Translations under genes and position numbers: made by a program
Shown here: piece after piece, positions 34,301 through 42,072 of the stretch
How positions within the stretch are numbered: position 1 is the stretch's first letter
Layout of the letters: each line of letters opens with the position of its first letter
NCBI RefSeq assembly: GCF_900156745.1
Contig: NZ_LT707065.1
Span: forward strand, 1,240,001 to 1,304,000
DNA: 64,000 nt
Source of the DNA: Achromobacter sp. MFA1 R4
Lineage (GTDB): Bacteria; Pseudomonadota; Gammaproteobacteria; Burkholderiales; Burkholderiaceae_B
Reading direction: 5' to 3'
The notes under the pieces: generated by a model
What the model was told of the DNA's origin: nothing
Database searches by the model: none
The model's input: the letters and a program-made list of their open reading frames with translations, nothing else

Positions 34301-34710
34301 ACCTGGGTGCCGGGTTCCGGCCGCGGCACCGTCAGCGCACGCCCCCATTCGTCCCGGTAGACGAGCGATTCGCCTTGGACGCGCAGCGTCACGTCCCAGC
34401 GCGTCCGCCAGCCTGGCCCCAGGCACCCGGCGTCCTTGATCCGGCTGTCATAGATGCGGTCGAATCCCAGCCCCAACGGTCCCGCCGGCACGACGTCGCG
34501 GCGCCGCGCAACGTTGCACAGGAGCTGCCCGCTGCGCACGTCGACCCCGCCGGGGCCCAGGCCCGCCAGGGCACTGGCCGGCAGCTTGCGCAGGAACACG
34601 CCGCTTTCGCGGCGCCGCCACCAGTCCGGCGCGCGAGGAAGGTCGTCGCCCTCGATCAACCGTCCCGTAAGGCCCAACAGGACCCCCGCCACCCCCGCCA
34701 CTGCCGTCAT
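31393..34710 (-). CDS. Rhs/YD-repeat protein with DUF6531-like N-terminus, no toxin domain
   Basis: A 1105-residue Rhs protein expected to form the hollow YD-repeat shell used by T6SS effectors. Residues about 40-120 contain the DUF6531-type start (VDVRSGQLLCN...GLGFDRIYDSR). Many YD-type repeats follow (YDAAGRL, YDPWGRV, YDRRGQL). The core ends with the hallmark YLSPDRD...PYRYVGAP...NPTGL near residue 1071. Only 34 Gly/Pro/Ala-rich residues follow, where other Rhs effectors carry a toxin of about 100-150 residues, and no immunity-like gene follows. It is the last gene after vgrG and PAAR, so it would ride on that spike. Either the toxin has been lost or the shell serves another role. Confidence 0.9.
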   Translation of the reverse strand: MTAVAGVAGVLLGLTGRLIEGDDLPRAPDWWRRRESGVFLRKLPASALAGLGPGGVDVRSGQLLCNVARRRDVVPAGPLGLGFDRIYDSRIKDAGCLGPGWRTRWDVTLRVQGESLVYRDEWGRALTVPRPEPGTQVILAAASLNLACLEDGHYVIADAGPACMRFLPADEAGTWRLDALEFLDGRLFTIARDPRGGIRSVSNERGAGLWFDLDDAGRIRAVARGPQSEPSAVYAYGTDGRLARVESSRGKPIGRYGYQDGLLADIAEAAGERSIRWLGSTAGPQVAGLRLPGGRMWLVRREPQARRVRMQASDGAELHWHVDAQGRVVAYRDAQGAVYKAHYDKGSQLARVDAPDGAFEFEYDGFGRVVRETAPHGRVRRVGYAFSTSIPLMLSREGARNWFWLRDPHLRPQQRRAPGGVITDYEYDPETGARRVVRQNGVATRHAHDDAGRLLVREGADGAQFRYAWTDDGQLRARGGPGHPLEVRERDDVGNLKVRVGDGTRARLAVYDAGGRLVSLANAAGHTRHWRYDAQGALAQLTDEEGATTRHARDATGHGLEVQGPGGGTQRWIMDVVRRAWARRDADGVTIERRLDVSGRVTHQADIAGAMRADTEFGYDAQGRLARRERAGLRWAFEHDDHGRLAEVRAEGDGGTSRLVFAYDAHGRVVGETGERGTLQRHIDDQGHVAAYRLPCGLALYAARDPGQRAVQLSYALEGETVTLATLIYDGAGRETMRIAGGVQRDIVIDETAGTRSETSARVAGGFTRIDGLDRSERRDAAGRLVEESDALGRRLYDYDRRGQLVRSLGEAGMVYTTWDAGGNVIALDSAGWAPPSPAPDHRPARVGRHALAYDPWGRVLRRDGPLSRASFEWDAAGRLIQARENGVAVAYAYDAAGRLAARRLAQAGDAWTHRFVWDGLRLMQERTPLLRVTYLYAPARPGCLSYAPVARLIQRRPHKAAGWAAPQAQYLYVDAAGRVRAVLDGDGGVAWLGGIRAWGERIGPPVVDTPAPPGFAGHWMDPDVSICWNGRRFYDPLTARYLSPDRDAPPGVSPYRYVGAPAMQANPTGLAVGTPGVGARAGITIPERAPVLWAGALPPAARVP

Positions 34711-34720
34711 GCCGCTGCGC

Positions 34721-34993
34721 TCACACGCCGATGAACACGTCGAGGGACGCCGTGGCGGCGGGCGAGCCGCAGGACGAACAACTGGCCTTGTGCGCGGCCT
34801 TCAGTCCATTGATGAAGACCGTCGGCGCGCCGGAAGCGACCGCCTGCGCCGACACGTGCAAGCCGCAGCAGACCGCCGAGGCCCCGCAGAAGGCCGCGGG
34901 CAGTTTATTGATGAACACATCGGGCGATCCGGTCAGGATGCTTCCGCCGTGGGCGATCAGGTCGCCGGCGCGTACCGCGGGAAATGAAGTCAT
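34721..34993 (-). CDS. PAAR-domain spike-tip protein
   Basis: A 90-residue PAAR protein that should cap the VgrG trimer. The repeated motif SGxPxVFING-type occurs three times (GSPDVFINKLP, GAPTVFINGLK, ASLDVFIGV), with a CGLH motif at residues 43-46 and a late SCSSCGSP. Candidate zinc ligands are the His of IAHGG and the Cys/His of CGLH. Seven cysteines in 90 residues is more than the canonical single ligand. It lies between vgrG and rhs, with 10 bases before rhs, which marks the Rhs protein as its cargo. Confidence 0.85.
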   Translation of the reverse strand: MTSFPAVRAGDLIAHGGSILTGSPDVFINKLPAAFCGASAVCCGLHVSAQAVASGAPTVFINGLKAAHKASCSSCGSPAATASLDVFIGV

Positions 34994-35035
34994 GCAGTCC
35001 TCCTGTCATTGGCCGGACGGAGCGGGCCGTCTGGG

Positions 35036-37450
35036 TTAGCCGTCGATCATTGCCGAGAGCTCCGTGGGACCCGGCGGCTTGGTCGTCGGCGGCGGCGTCA
35101 CGGGCGGCGTCGGTGGCGGCGGCGTGACCGGCGGCGTCGGCGGCGGCGGCGTCAATGGCGGCGTCGGCGGCGGCGGCGTGACCGGCGGCGTCGGCGGCGG
35201 TGGTGTCACCGGCGGCGTCGGCGGCGGTGGTGTCACCGGCGGCGTCGGCGGCGGCGGTGTCACCGGCGGCGTCGGCGGCGGCGGTGTCACCGGCGGCGTC
35301 ACCGGCGGTGTCGTCACCGGCGGTGTCGGCGGCGGCGGCGTCGTGGGCCGCGGCACGTGCTTGTCGTGCCCGCCGATGGGCAGCTCGATCGTCGGCAGGA
35401 ACACCGGCGGCACGCCGGCGCCCAGGCCGAAACTGACGATGTCGCCATCGGCGCACGGATTCAGCTGCAGCGGCTTGCCCTGCACGACCACCTCGTCCGA
35501 GCCGATGATCGAGATCTTGTTGCCGATCAGCGCAATCGTTCCGTCGTGCAGCAGGTTGATCCCCGCCTTGCCGCAGGTGATCGCGACGGCGGCCCCCGCG
35601 TTCATCAACAGGCCCGCCCCCACGTTCAGGTTGGCCGCCGCCCCCACGTTGACCGCATAGGCGCCGCCCACGTTCAGCGCGCACAGGCCGCCCACCTGGG
35701 TGGAGTGTGCCAGCCCGACGTTGTAGGACGCAGTGCCGGCCACGGTGCTGCTGAGCATGCCGCCGACCGCGGTCGAGTGGTTGATGCCCACGGCCTGGCC
35801 ATAGGTCAATGCCACCGTGTGCATCTCGGCGCCCTTGGTCAACCGCACCATGTCGCGTTCGGCCTGCACGTAGAATTCTTCCAGGCCCGGCTTGTCCTCG
35901 AAGCGGATGCCGTTGTAGTTTTCCCGGCCCCCCTCCAGGCTGCGGGTCTTGATGCCGCTCTTGGTGGCTTCGGCCGGCAGGTCCCAGGGCGGGCGGGTCA
36001 CGCTGTTGTACAGGCCGCCCAGGATGATGGGACGGTCGGGGTCGCCGTTCATGAAGCCGACCATGACCTCCTGCCCGATCCGCGGGATGTACATCCCGCC
36101 GAAGTTCGACCCCGCCCAGGCCTGGTTGACGCGCACCCAGCAGGAATCGGACGCGTCATTGCGCGCGTAGCGGTCCCACAGGAACCGCACCTTGACCCGG
36201 CCGAACTCGTCCGTCCAGACCTCCTTGCCTTCCGGTCCCACGACCAGCGCCGACTGCGGGCCGCTGACGACCGGCTTGGGCGTCACCCGCGGCATGCGGA
36301 ACACTTCGCCGGTCGGCTGCACTTCCACTTCATTGGCGCAGTCGTAGATCACCCCGGTGCCGGTCTCTTCCGGAATCTCCGACAACGACAGGTTCGAGGC
36401 CAGCACCAGGTATTCCCGATTGGCCTTCTCGTACAGATGGCCGGTCAGATTGAAGGTCTGGCCGACGGCGACGCCACGGACGTTGCCGTAGCCGCGCGAG
36501 CGCACGCCGCGCGCGCGCCGCTCCTCCATGCGGATCCGGCTGATGAGCGCGCCATGCTTGGCGTCGGTATAGTCGCCGGGCCATTCGAAGATTTCCCCTT
36601 CGGCCCAGCTCGTTTCGCGCGGCTGGTGGCTGGACGTGGCCAACAGCATGCGCGGCCGCGTGAAGTCGAAATCATCGACCACCACCCGCCCGGGAAACAG
36701 ACGTTCATCGACGCCGAACTGGTGAAAGACATCGCAGTCCACGTGCCCGCCCTGCGCGTGCATGGGAATGTGCTGATAGGCCGGACTGTCCGGCGGACGA
36801 TGGGCTCCGACGTGGTCGCACAACACCAGCCTGTGGGTTCCTTCGGTGTGCTCGAAGAACCAGTAGATGCCCCACTCCTCCATCAGCCGCTGGATGAAGT
36901 CGAAATCCGTCTCGCCGTACTGCACCTGGAAATTGCGCGGCTCGTTGGTGACGCTTTCCGGCAGGATCGCGTACTTTTCAATGTCCAGCCGCTTCTCGAC
37001 CGGATACGGATAGTCCTTCAGCACCTGCTCGATGATCTGGACCACGTTCTGGTCCTGGAAGATCTTGTAGTCGGTGGTCAGCGTGGCCAGCCACAGCCAG
37101 GGGCGCAGCGTGACGCGGTAGAGGTTGTGGTCGCCTTCCTGGCGCACGAACCCGGCCTTCACGGCCAGGCCGGAGATCTCGCGGCGGCCGCCATCGGACA
37201 GCTGGACCGACACGGTCAGCTCCTTGCCGATCATGCCCGTCAGGTCCAGATTGGCCGACACCGACAGCGGCACCTGCGTGTCATTGGGCGTGCGCAGGAT
37301 CACCTCGTAGCTGAACAACTCGCCCATGCGCTCCTGGCCGTCCAGCGACTGCAGCCGCAGCATGGGAAGGCCCATCGCCGACGGCAGGCCCGCCCCGCGG
37401 ATTTCCACCGTGCGGGCTTGATTCGAAACTGAATTACTCGCAATGGCCAT
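35036..37450 (-). CDS. vgrG: T6SS spike protein VgrG (TssI) with Pro/Thr-repeat tail
   Basis: Trimeric spike protein, 804 residues: gp27-like N-terminal part (MLRLQSLDGQERMGELFSYEV start region), the gp5-like OB fold (FGRVKVRFLWDRY, then CWVRVNQAWAG), and a beta-helical DUF2345-like region rich in GxxxNVG repeats up to about residue 700. Residues 704-790 are a low-complexity Pro/Thr tail of nine-residue units, before a short end. No enzymatic domain is recognised after the spike. TGAGGAAG precedes the ATG. It is followed by PAAR and rhs and preceded by tagF (11-base gap). Confidence 0.95.
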   Translation of the reverse strand: MAIASNSVSNQARTVEIRGAGLPSAMGLPMLRLQSLDGQERMGELFSYEVILRTPNDTQVPLSVSANLDLTGMIGKELTVSVQLSDGGRREISGLAVKAGFVRQEGDHNLYRVTLRPWLWLATLTTDYKIFQDQNVVQIIEQVLKDYPYPVEKRLDIEKYAILPESVTNEPRNFQVQYGETDFDFIQRLMEEWGIYWFFEHTEGTHRLVLCDHVGAHRPPDSPAYQHIPMHAQGGHVDCDVFHQFGVDERLFPGRVVVDDFDFTRPRMLLATSSHQPRETSWAEGEIFEWPGDYTDAKHGALISRIRMEERRARGVRSRGYGNVRGVAVGQTFNLTGHLYEKANREYLVLASNLSLSEIPEETGTGVIYDCANEVEVQPTGEVFRMPRVTPKPVVSGPQSALVVGPEGKEVWTDEFGRVKVRFLWDRYARNDASDSCWVRVNQAWAGSNFGGMYIPRIGQEVMVGFMNGDPDRPIILGGLYNSVTRPPWDLPAEATKSGIKTRSLEGGRENYNGIRFEDKPGLEEFYVQAERDMVRLTKGAEMHTVALTYGQAVGINHSTAVGGMLSSTVAGTASYNVGLAHSTQVGGLCALNVGGAYAVNVGAAANLNVGAGLLMNAGAAVAITCGKAGINLLHDGTIALIGNKISIIGSDEVVVQGKPLQLNPCADGDIVSFGLGAGVPPVFLPTIELPIGGHDKHVPRPTTPPPPTPPVTTPPVTPPVTPPPPTPPVTPPPPTPPVTPPPPTPPVTPPPPTPPVTPPPPTPPLTPPPPTPPVTPPPPTPPVTPPPTTKPPGPTELSAMIDG
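35081..35341 (-). repeat. 27-bp tandem repeats coding the VgrG Pro/Thr tail
   Basis: Eight copies of a 27-bp unit encoding TPPPPTPPV (seven contiguous, one of them PPL; one separated by short TTPPV and TPPV steps). The units are nearly identical in DNA, with differences such as GGTGTC versus GGCGTG on the plus strand. Copy number could vary by slippage or recombination, changing tail length in 9-residue steps without a frameshift. Confidence 0.9.
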
Positions 37451-37461
37451 CTTTGACTTCC

Positions 37462-38157
37462 TCAGGCAAGATCGGCCGGTTCAGCGGCCGTTACCGATAA
37501 AAAACTCACATACCCGGCTTGCACATCCTGTTGCCAGTACCAGGCCTGGCTCAGGTCTTCGAACACGGTCCCGGGCCAGTTGCGCCATGGCGCGTGCGGC
37601 ACGCCCGCCAGGCCATCCTCGCGGGTGTCGGACGGCCAGCCATCGGCCCATCCGCGCGCGGCCGCGAAGTCCGGCGCGTCCTTGCGCCGCCGCAAGGCGC
37701 CCAGGACGCCGGCGCGGCCAGGCCGCCAGAGCCGGTTGATCTGATCCACCAGGGCCGGCCCGCCCGACGCAGCGACGCCCGGCGCGGCCAGATGCCCATG
37801 CAGCAGGCGCGCCAGGCAGAACAGCGGATTGTCATGCGTGCTCAACAGCGCCGATACGCTCGCCGGCGCCAGCAGGAACCACATCAGGAAGGGGTGTTCC
37901 CGGCCGAACTTGTCCTGCGATCGGGCGTACACCCCCGCCACATAGCGGTCGCCCGAGAACCGCAGGCATCCCGGCCGCAGCACGAAGCTCCACGGCAAGG
38001 CATGGGCCTGCGCCAGGCCCGACGCCAGCCAGGCCTCACGCAGCGGGCCTTCCAGCCACTGCCGCCAGGCCTGCTGCACGTCCAGGGGCGCGCCTTGCCG
38101 CAGGAAATCGCCATACGCCGGAAGCTTGCCCCAGTAGGCGGGGCGCGGCAGGTTCAT
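37462..38157 (-). CDS. tagF: T6SS post-translational regulator TagF
   Basis: A 231-residue TagF/ImpM-type protein. The start at 38157 overlaps the tssM stop by one base (TGATG). It opens with the family signature YWGKLPAYGDFLRQG (residues 8-22) and contains QAWRQWLEGPL and GVYARSQDKFGREHPF. TagF represses T6SS assembly in organisms where it was studied, often opposed by the PpkA/FHA pathway. Here TagF and an FHA-like protein are present, but no kinase or phosphatase gene is seen. Confidence 0.92.
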   Translation of the reverse strand: MNLPRPAYWGKLPAYGDFLRQGAPLDVQQAWRQWLEGPLREAWLASGLAQAHALPWSFVLRPGCLRFSGDRYVAGVYARSQDKFGREHPFLMWFLLAPASVSALLSTHDNPLFCLARLLHGHLAAPGVAASGGPALVDQINRLWRPGRAGVLGALRRRKDAPDFAAARGWADGWPSDTREDGLAGVPHAPWRNWPGTVFEDLSQAWYWQQDVQAGYVSFLSVTAAEPADLA

Positions 38158-41100
38158 CACGCGCCCCCTGGACAGCGAAAGCCGCGCAACAGCGACCCGG
38201 TCAGGAAATTCCCCTTGCGGCCGCCGCCGATCTCCAGCACGGCGTGACGCCCGTCGAAATCGAAATCCACCAGCGCCCTGCCGGACGAGGCCGTGGCGGT
38301 GACGCGGCCGTAATCGAGCAGGCGCAGCGGCGCCCACGGGCCCGACAGATGCACGCCCGACGACTCCGCGGTGACCCTCGGCCGGGCCGACAACTCCAGG
38401 TAGCTGCCGCTGCGCGGCCCCGGCCAGGCGAACGAAAACGGCGAGACCGGGCCATGCATGTAGCGCAGGCTGTCGCCGTCCACATCCAGCAGCAGTTCGG
38501 TGATGGCCGGATCCACGGACACGATGCTGCCCGTCAGGCGGTAGTTCAGGCCCTTGGCGCCGCTGCCGTCGAAGAACGCCTTGCGGATCTCGGCGGCGCG
38601 CTCGAAGGGCTGCAGATCGGGGCCCTGGATGGGCCGCATGCCGGGGCTGGCCGGCTTGTATCGCCAGGGACTGGAACTGGTGTCCACGTGCATCGCCAGC
38701 GACCGCTGGAACGTCGCGTCGAACACCCCGCCCGCGCCGAAGAGCTGGACGAAGTCGTCCGGATCGACTTCCTGGGACGACTCGGCGAAGGGGAACTTGC
38801 CGGAGATGGCCGTGCGGCAGATCCCGCCCACGGCGGCGTTGACCTGTTCGGCCAGCAGCAGTCCGGTCTCGCGTCCCAACTGGTTGGCCGCGCGCTGCGA
38901 CAGCCCCGCCAGGATGCGCTTGAACGGCGCGGGCAGCGTCTCGGCCGTCAGGAACAAGGCCGGACTGGCGTCCTGCGGCGGCGGCATGCTGGCCGAGGCC
39001 AGCGCGCTGCTGGCGACCGCCATCTGCGTGTACTGCTCGTTGATGCGCTGCAGGATCTGCTGCATCTGCGCGCCCGGCTTGACCGGGTCGATGCGCCCGG
39101 GGTTGGGCGATCCCGTCACCACTTCGCGCAGCGCCGAGAATCGCTTGTCGACCAGTTCTTCGGCCAGCTTGTCCTGGTCGAAGTCCGCCGCCAGCCGGGT
39201 CAGCGCGTCCGAGGCGCGCGCCACGGCCGAGGAGCGGCGCTGGGCCGTCTCCGCGGCAAGCTGCGCCGCGGCGGAGTCGGCGGGGTTCTCGGCATCCACG
39301 TCGGACGAGAGCGTCGTCTGACGGGACAGCGCCACGCCCAACCGCGCCAGCGGCGAATTCGCGGCGGCCAGGGCGCGCAGGGTGGCCACGTCGACCGACA
39401 GCGGCCCGTCCCCGGCGCCGGCGGTGGAGACCAGCCGGATCTGGTCGATGTACCGCTCCCAGCGGGCGGCGTAGTCGCGCAGGAACAGCGTATAGACCTC
39501 GCGCTCGATGCGCTCCTTGTCGCGCCAGGCGCGCCGGGCGTCCTGCGCCTCCGACAGCGCGGACCCGTCGCCGCCTTCGCGCCCGAGCATCCAGCTCTCG
39601 CGCGCCCACACCGTATCGATGTACGCCCCCACGCGCTTGCGGAACACGTCGCGGTACCCGGCATAGGTGAAGAGCCCGGGCACGCCCGGGTCCCCGTCGG
39701 CCGCCTGATCGCTGAACAGGGCGGCATCGCTCGCGCCCAACACCTGGTGCAGCGTGAAACGCGGCGGCGCCGCGGCCTCCAGCGCACGCATGGCCCGGTC
39801 ATACATGCGCGTGGCGTCGGGACGCTCCTGCAGCAGCGCGCGGGCCTGTTCGACCACGGCGGCGTCGCGCTCGGCCTCGGGCAGCGGCTCGTAGCCGGTG
39901 TCGAACAGCGAGTGCAGGTGCACCGCCAGCTGGGACTTCTCGCGCTCGCTGTCATGGCGGCTGCGCGCCCACTGCCGCTGCACCCATTCGATCAGGACAT
40001 CGGACTCGAAATAACGCGTGTCGTACAGCGACAGGTACAGGCCCAGCGTCGCATAGAGACCGTCGGCGTCCTTGCGCGCGATCTGCGTACGCAACGCGCC
40101 TTCCAGCGTCTTGCCCACCTGGGGCAACAGATGCTTGCGCAGCATGCGCGCATAGGTGGCCTGCGCGGCCGCGTCGACGGGAGGCGCGGCATACAGGCCA
40201 TAGCGGTAATCCAGCGGCGGCGCGTCCAGGTCCAGGCCCTCGACCTGGGCCAGCGTCGCGGCGTCCGTCAGCAGGCGCACGCCCTGTGCATCCAGCACGC
40301 CCGCCGGCACGTCGCTGGCCTGCTGCGTCAGCCCGTCGGCCTTCTGGCCGACGGCCCCCAGATACTGCGCGTTGTTCGCGCGGCTGGCCACCATGCCGCT
40401 CACCAGCCACACCATCAGGCCCGCCGACGCGAGATGGACGCCCCAGCGCGCCGCGCCCTGCGCCAGGATCCATTTCCGGTTGGGCTGCACCAGGTGCGAC
40501 TCCGGAATCATGACCTGCTTGAACAGGTTGCGCAGGAAGTAGCTGCGATGCGCCATCAGCGCCGGCTCGCGCCCGCCCGACAGCAGCGCGACGTCCTCGC
40601 CGCCGTACAGCCGGCCCAGCGTGCGCCGCAGGCGCTCGAACAGCGAGTTCCGGTCGGCATTGACCACCCGTTCCGCCTGCTGGGCGCTGCTCAGATAGAC
40701 GCCGCGCAGCATGCGCTGGATCTGCACATCGTCATAGCGCGAATCCAGGAACACCTTGGACAGCAGATCGGAAAGTTCCGCCGCCAGGCTGCGGAACTCC
40801 TGCGGAAACGGGTACAGGCGCTTGCGCCGGGCCGCGCCGTACTCCTCGACCAGCCGTGCGTTCAGGCCGTCTTCCAGACGCCGTTCCAGCAACTGGAATT
40901 CACTGGCGAAGCGCGCGCGCAGGTCGAACGGCTGCGCATCGGACTCGCGGCGCGCGTAGTCCAGGGTGAATCCCCAGACCTGCGACCGCCCCTCCGCCGT
41001 CATGGCCTGGAAGTACTCGTCAAAGCCCGGCAGCAGATCCAGCTTGGTCACCAGCACATAAACGGGAAAGCGGATGCCCAGCGCCTGGCGCAGGTCCGCC

Positions 41101-42050
41101 AGGCGGGTGCGCAGAATCGACGCCAGCATGCCGTTGTCGCCCGGCCGCTCCAGCAGCTCGGCCACGCTCACGGCCAGGATCACGCCGTTGATCGGGGCGC
41201 GCGTGCGGTGCTTGCGCAGCGCGCCCAGAAAGCCCTGCCATTCGGCGGCGTTCACGCTCGCGGCCTCGGCATTGCCCTGTTCGTCCTGGTCGCTGTATCG
41301 GCCGGCCGTGTCGATCAGGACCGCGTCGTTGGTGAACCACCAGTCGCAGTTCACCGTGCCGCCCGCGCCGGGCAGGCTGGCCACGCCCATCTGCTCGGCC
41401 ATGGGAAAGTCCAGCCCCGAATTCAGGATGGCCGTGGTTTTGCCGGCGCCGGGCGTGCCGATGATCATGTACCAGGGCAGGTCGTACAGATAGCGCTTGC
41501 TTTCGAGCAGGCGGCGCCAGCCCTGCGGTCCGCCGCGCAAGCGCTTGAGCTGCCCCACCGCCTTGGACACGACCAGCCGCACGGCCTTCACCTCCGAGGA
41601 CGCATCCCGCTGCGCCTCGTCGCTCCTGGGCGCCAGGATGCGGCGCAGCAGCGCCTCGTCGGTCCGCAACAGCCGCAACAGCCGGTAGGCCCCGTACAGG
41701 GCCGCCAGCAGCACGATGACGGCGATCACGCCGATGCGCACGCCGGCGTCCGCCAGCGGTCGCTGTTCCCCGATCGCCGCCATCGGTCCGCCAAACCAGA
41801 CCAGTGTGCACAGCGCCGCCATCGACACGATCCACAGCGGCCAGCCCACCAGCCAGAACGCCAGCGCCGCGACCAGCAGGCCGATCAGCGCCACGCGCAC
41901 GACGACGTCCTCCAGCGGCCGCAGTCCGCCCAGGTCGACCATCGGCCCGACCATCCAGACCATCGCCGCAAGCAGAACGCAGACCACGATGGCGCCAAAG
42001 CGCCATGAAAACAGAAAGCCCAGCAATCGTTTCATTGTTTGATCATCCAT
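38157..42050 (-). CDS. tssM: T6SS membrane-complex protein TssM (IcmF)
   Basis: Inner-membrane ATPase-like scaffold spanning to the periplasm, 1297 residues, normal length. Hydrophobic segments are near residues 19-36, 52-72, 73-90 and 106-122, followed by a cytoplasmic NTPase region with Walker A GTPGAGKTT (198-206) and a VYVLVTKLDLLPGF motif. Another membrane span follows near 540-555, then a long periplasmic domain ending in the IcmF C-terminal beta domain (LELSARPR, GPWAPLRLLD). An ATG at 42035 is an alternative start. It connects to TssL (22-base gap) and TssJ. The intact Walker A suggests NTP binding. Confidence 0.96.
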   Translation of the reverse strand: MDDQTMKRLLGFLFSWRFGAIVVCVLLAAMVWMVGPMVDLGGLRPLEDVVVRVALIGLLVAALAFWLVGWPLWIVSMAALCTLVWFGGPMAAIGEQRPLADAGVRIGVIAVIVLLAALYGAYRLLRLLRTDEALLRRILAPRSDEAQRDASSEVKAVRLVVSKAVGQLKRLRGGPQGWRRLLESKRYLYDLPWYMIIGTPGAGKTTAILNSGLDFPMAEQMGVASLPGAGGTVNCDWWFTNDAVLIDTAGRYSDQDEQGNAEAASVNAAEWQGFLGALRKHRTRAPINGVILAVSVAELLERPGDNGMLASILRTRLADLRQALGIRFPVYVLVTKLDLLPGFDEYFQAMTAEGRSQVWGFTLDYARRESDAQPFDLRARFASEFQLLERRLEDGLNARLVEEYGAARRKRLYPFPQEFRSLAAELSDLLSKVFLDSRYDDVQIQRMLRGVYLSSAQQAERVVNADRNSLFERLRRTLGRLYGGEDVALLSGGREPALMAHRSYFLRNLFKQVMIPESHLVQPNRKWILAQGAARWGVHLASAGLMVWLVSGMVASRANNAQYLGAVGQKADGLTQQASDVPAGVLDAQGVRLLTDAATLAQVEGLDLDAPPLDYRYGLYAAPPVDAAAQATYARMLRKHLLPQVGKTLEGALRTQIARKDADGLYATLGLYLSLYDTRYFESDVLIEWVQRQWARSRHDSEREKSQLAVHLHSLFDTGYEPLPEAERDAAVVEQARALLQERPDATRMYDRAMRALEAAAPPRFTLHQVLGASDAALFSDQAADGDPGVPGLFTYAGYRDVFRKRVGAYIDTVWARESWMLGREGGDGSALSEAQDARRAWRDKERIEREVYTLFLRDYAARWERYIDQIRLVSTAGAGDGPLSVDVATLRALAAANSPLARLGVALSRQTTLSSDVDAENPADSAAAQLAAETAQRRSSAVARASDALTRLAADFDQDKLAEELVDKRFSALREVVTGSPNPGRIDPVKPGAQMQQILQRINEQYTQMAVASSALASASMPPPQDASPALFLTAETLPAPFKRILAGLSQRAANQLGRETGLLLAEQVNAAVGGICRTAISGKFPFAESSQEVDPDDFVQLFGAGGVFDATFQRSLAMHVDTSSSPWRYKPASPGMRPIQGPDLQPFERAAEIRKAFFDGSGAKGLNYRLTGSIVSVDPAITELLLDVDGDSLRYMHGPVSPFSFAWPGPRSGSYLELSARPRVTAESSGVHLSGPWAPLRLLDYGRVTATASSGRALVDFDFDGRHAVLEIGGGRKGNFLTGSLLRGFRCPGGA

Positions 42051-42072
42051 TGCGTGCCGGCCGGCACGCCCA

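Noticed and set aside
35081..35341. Regular repeats that could suggest a CRISPR array
   Set aside because: Units are contiguous 27-mers without spacers and in frame within vgrG, coding for Pro/Thr repeats.
38244..42008. Open frame of 1254 codons opposite tssM
   Set aside because: Same antisense effect of GC-rich codons; tssM on the other strand has Walker A, membrane spans and normal length.
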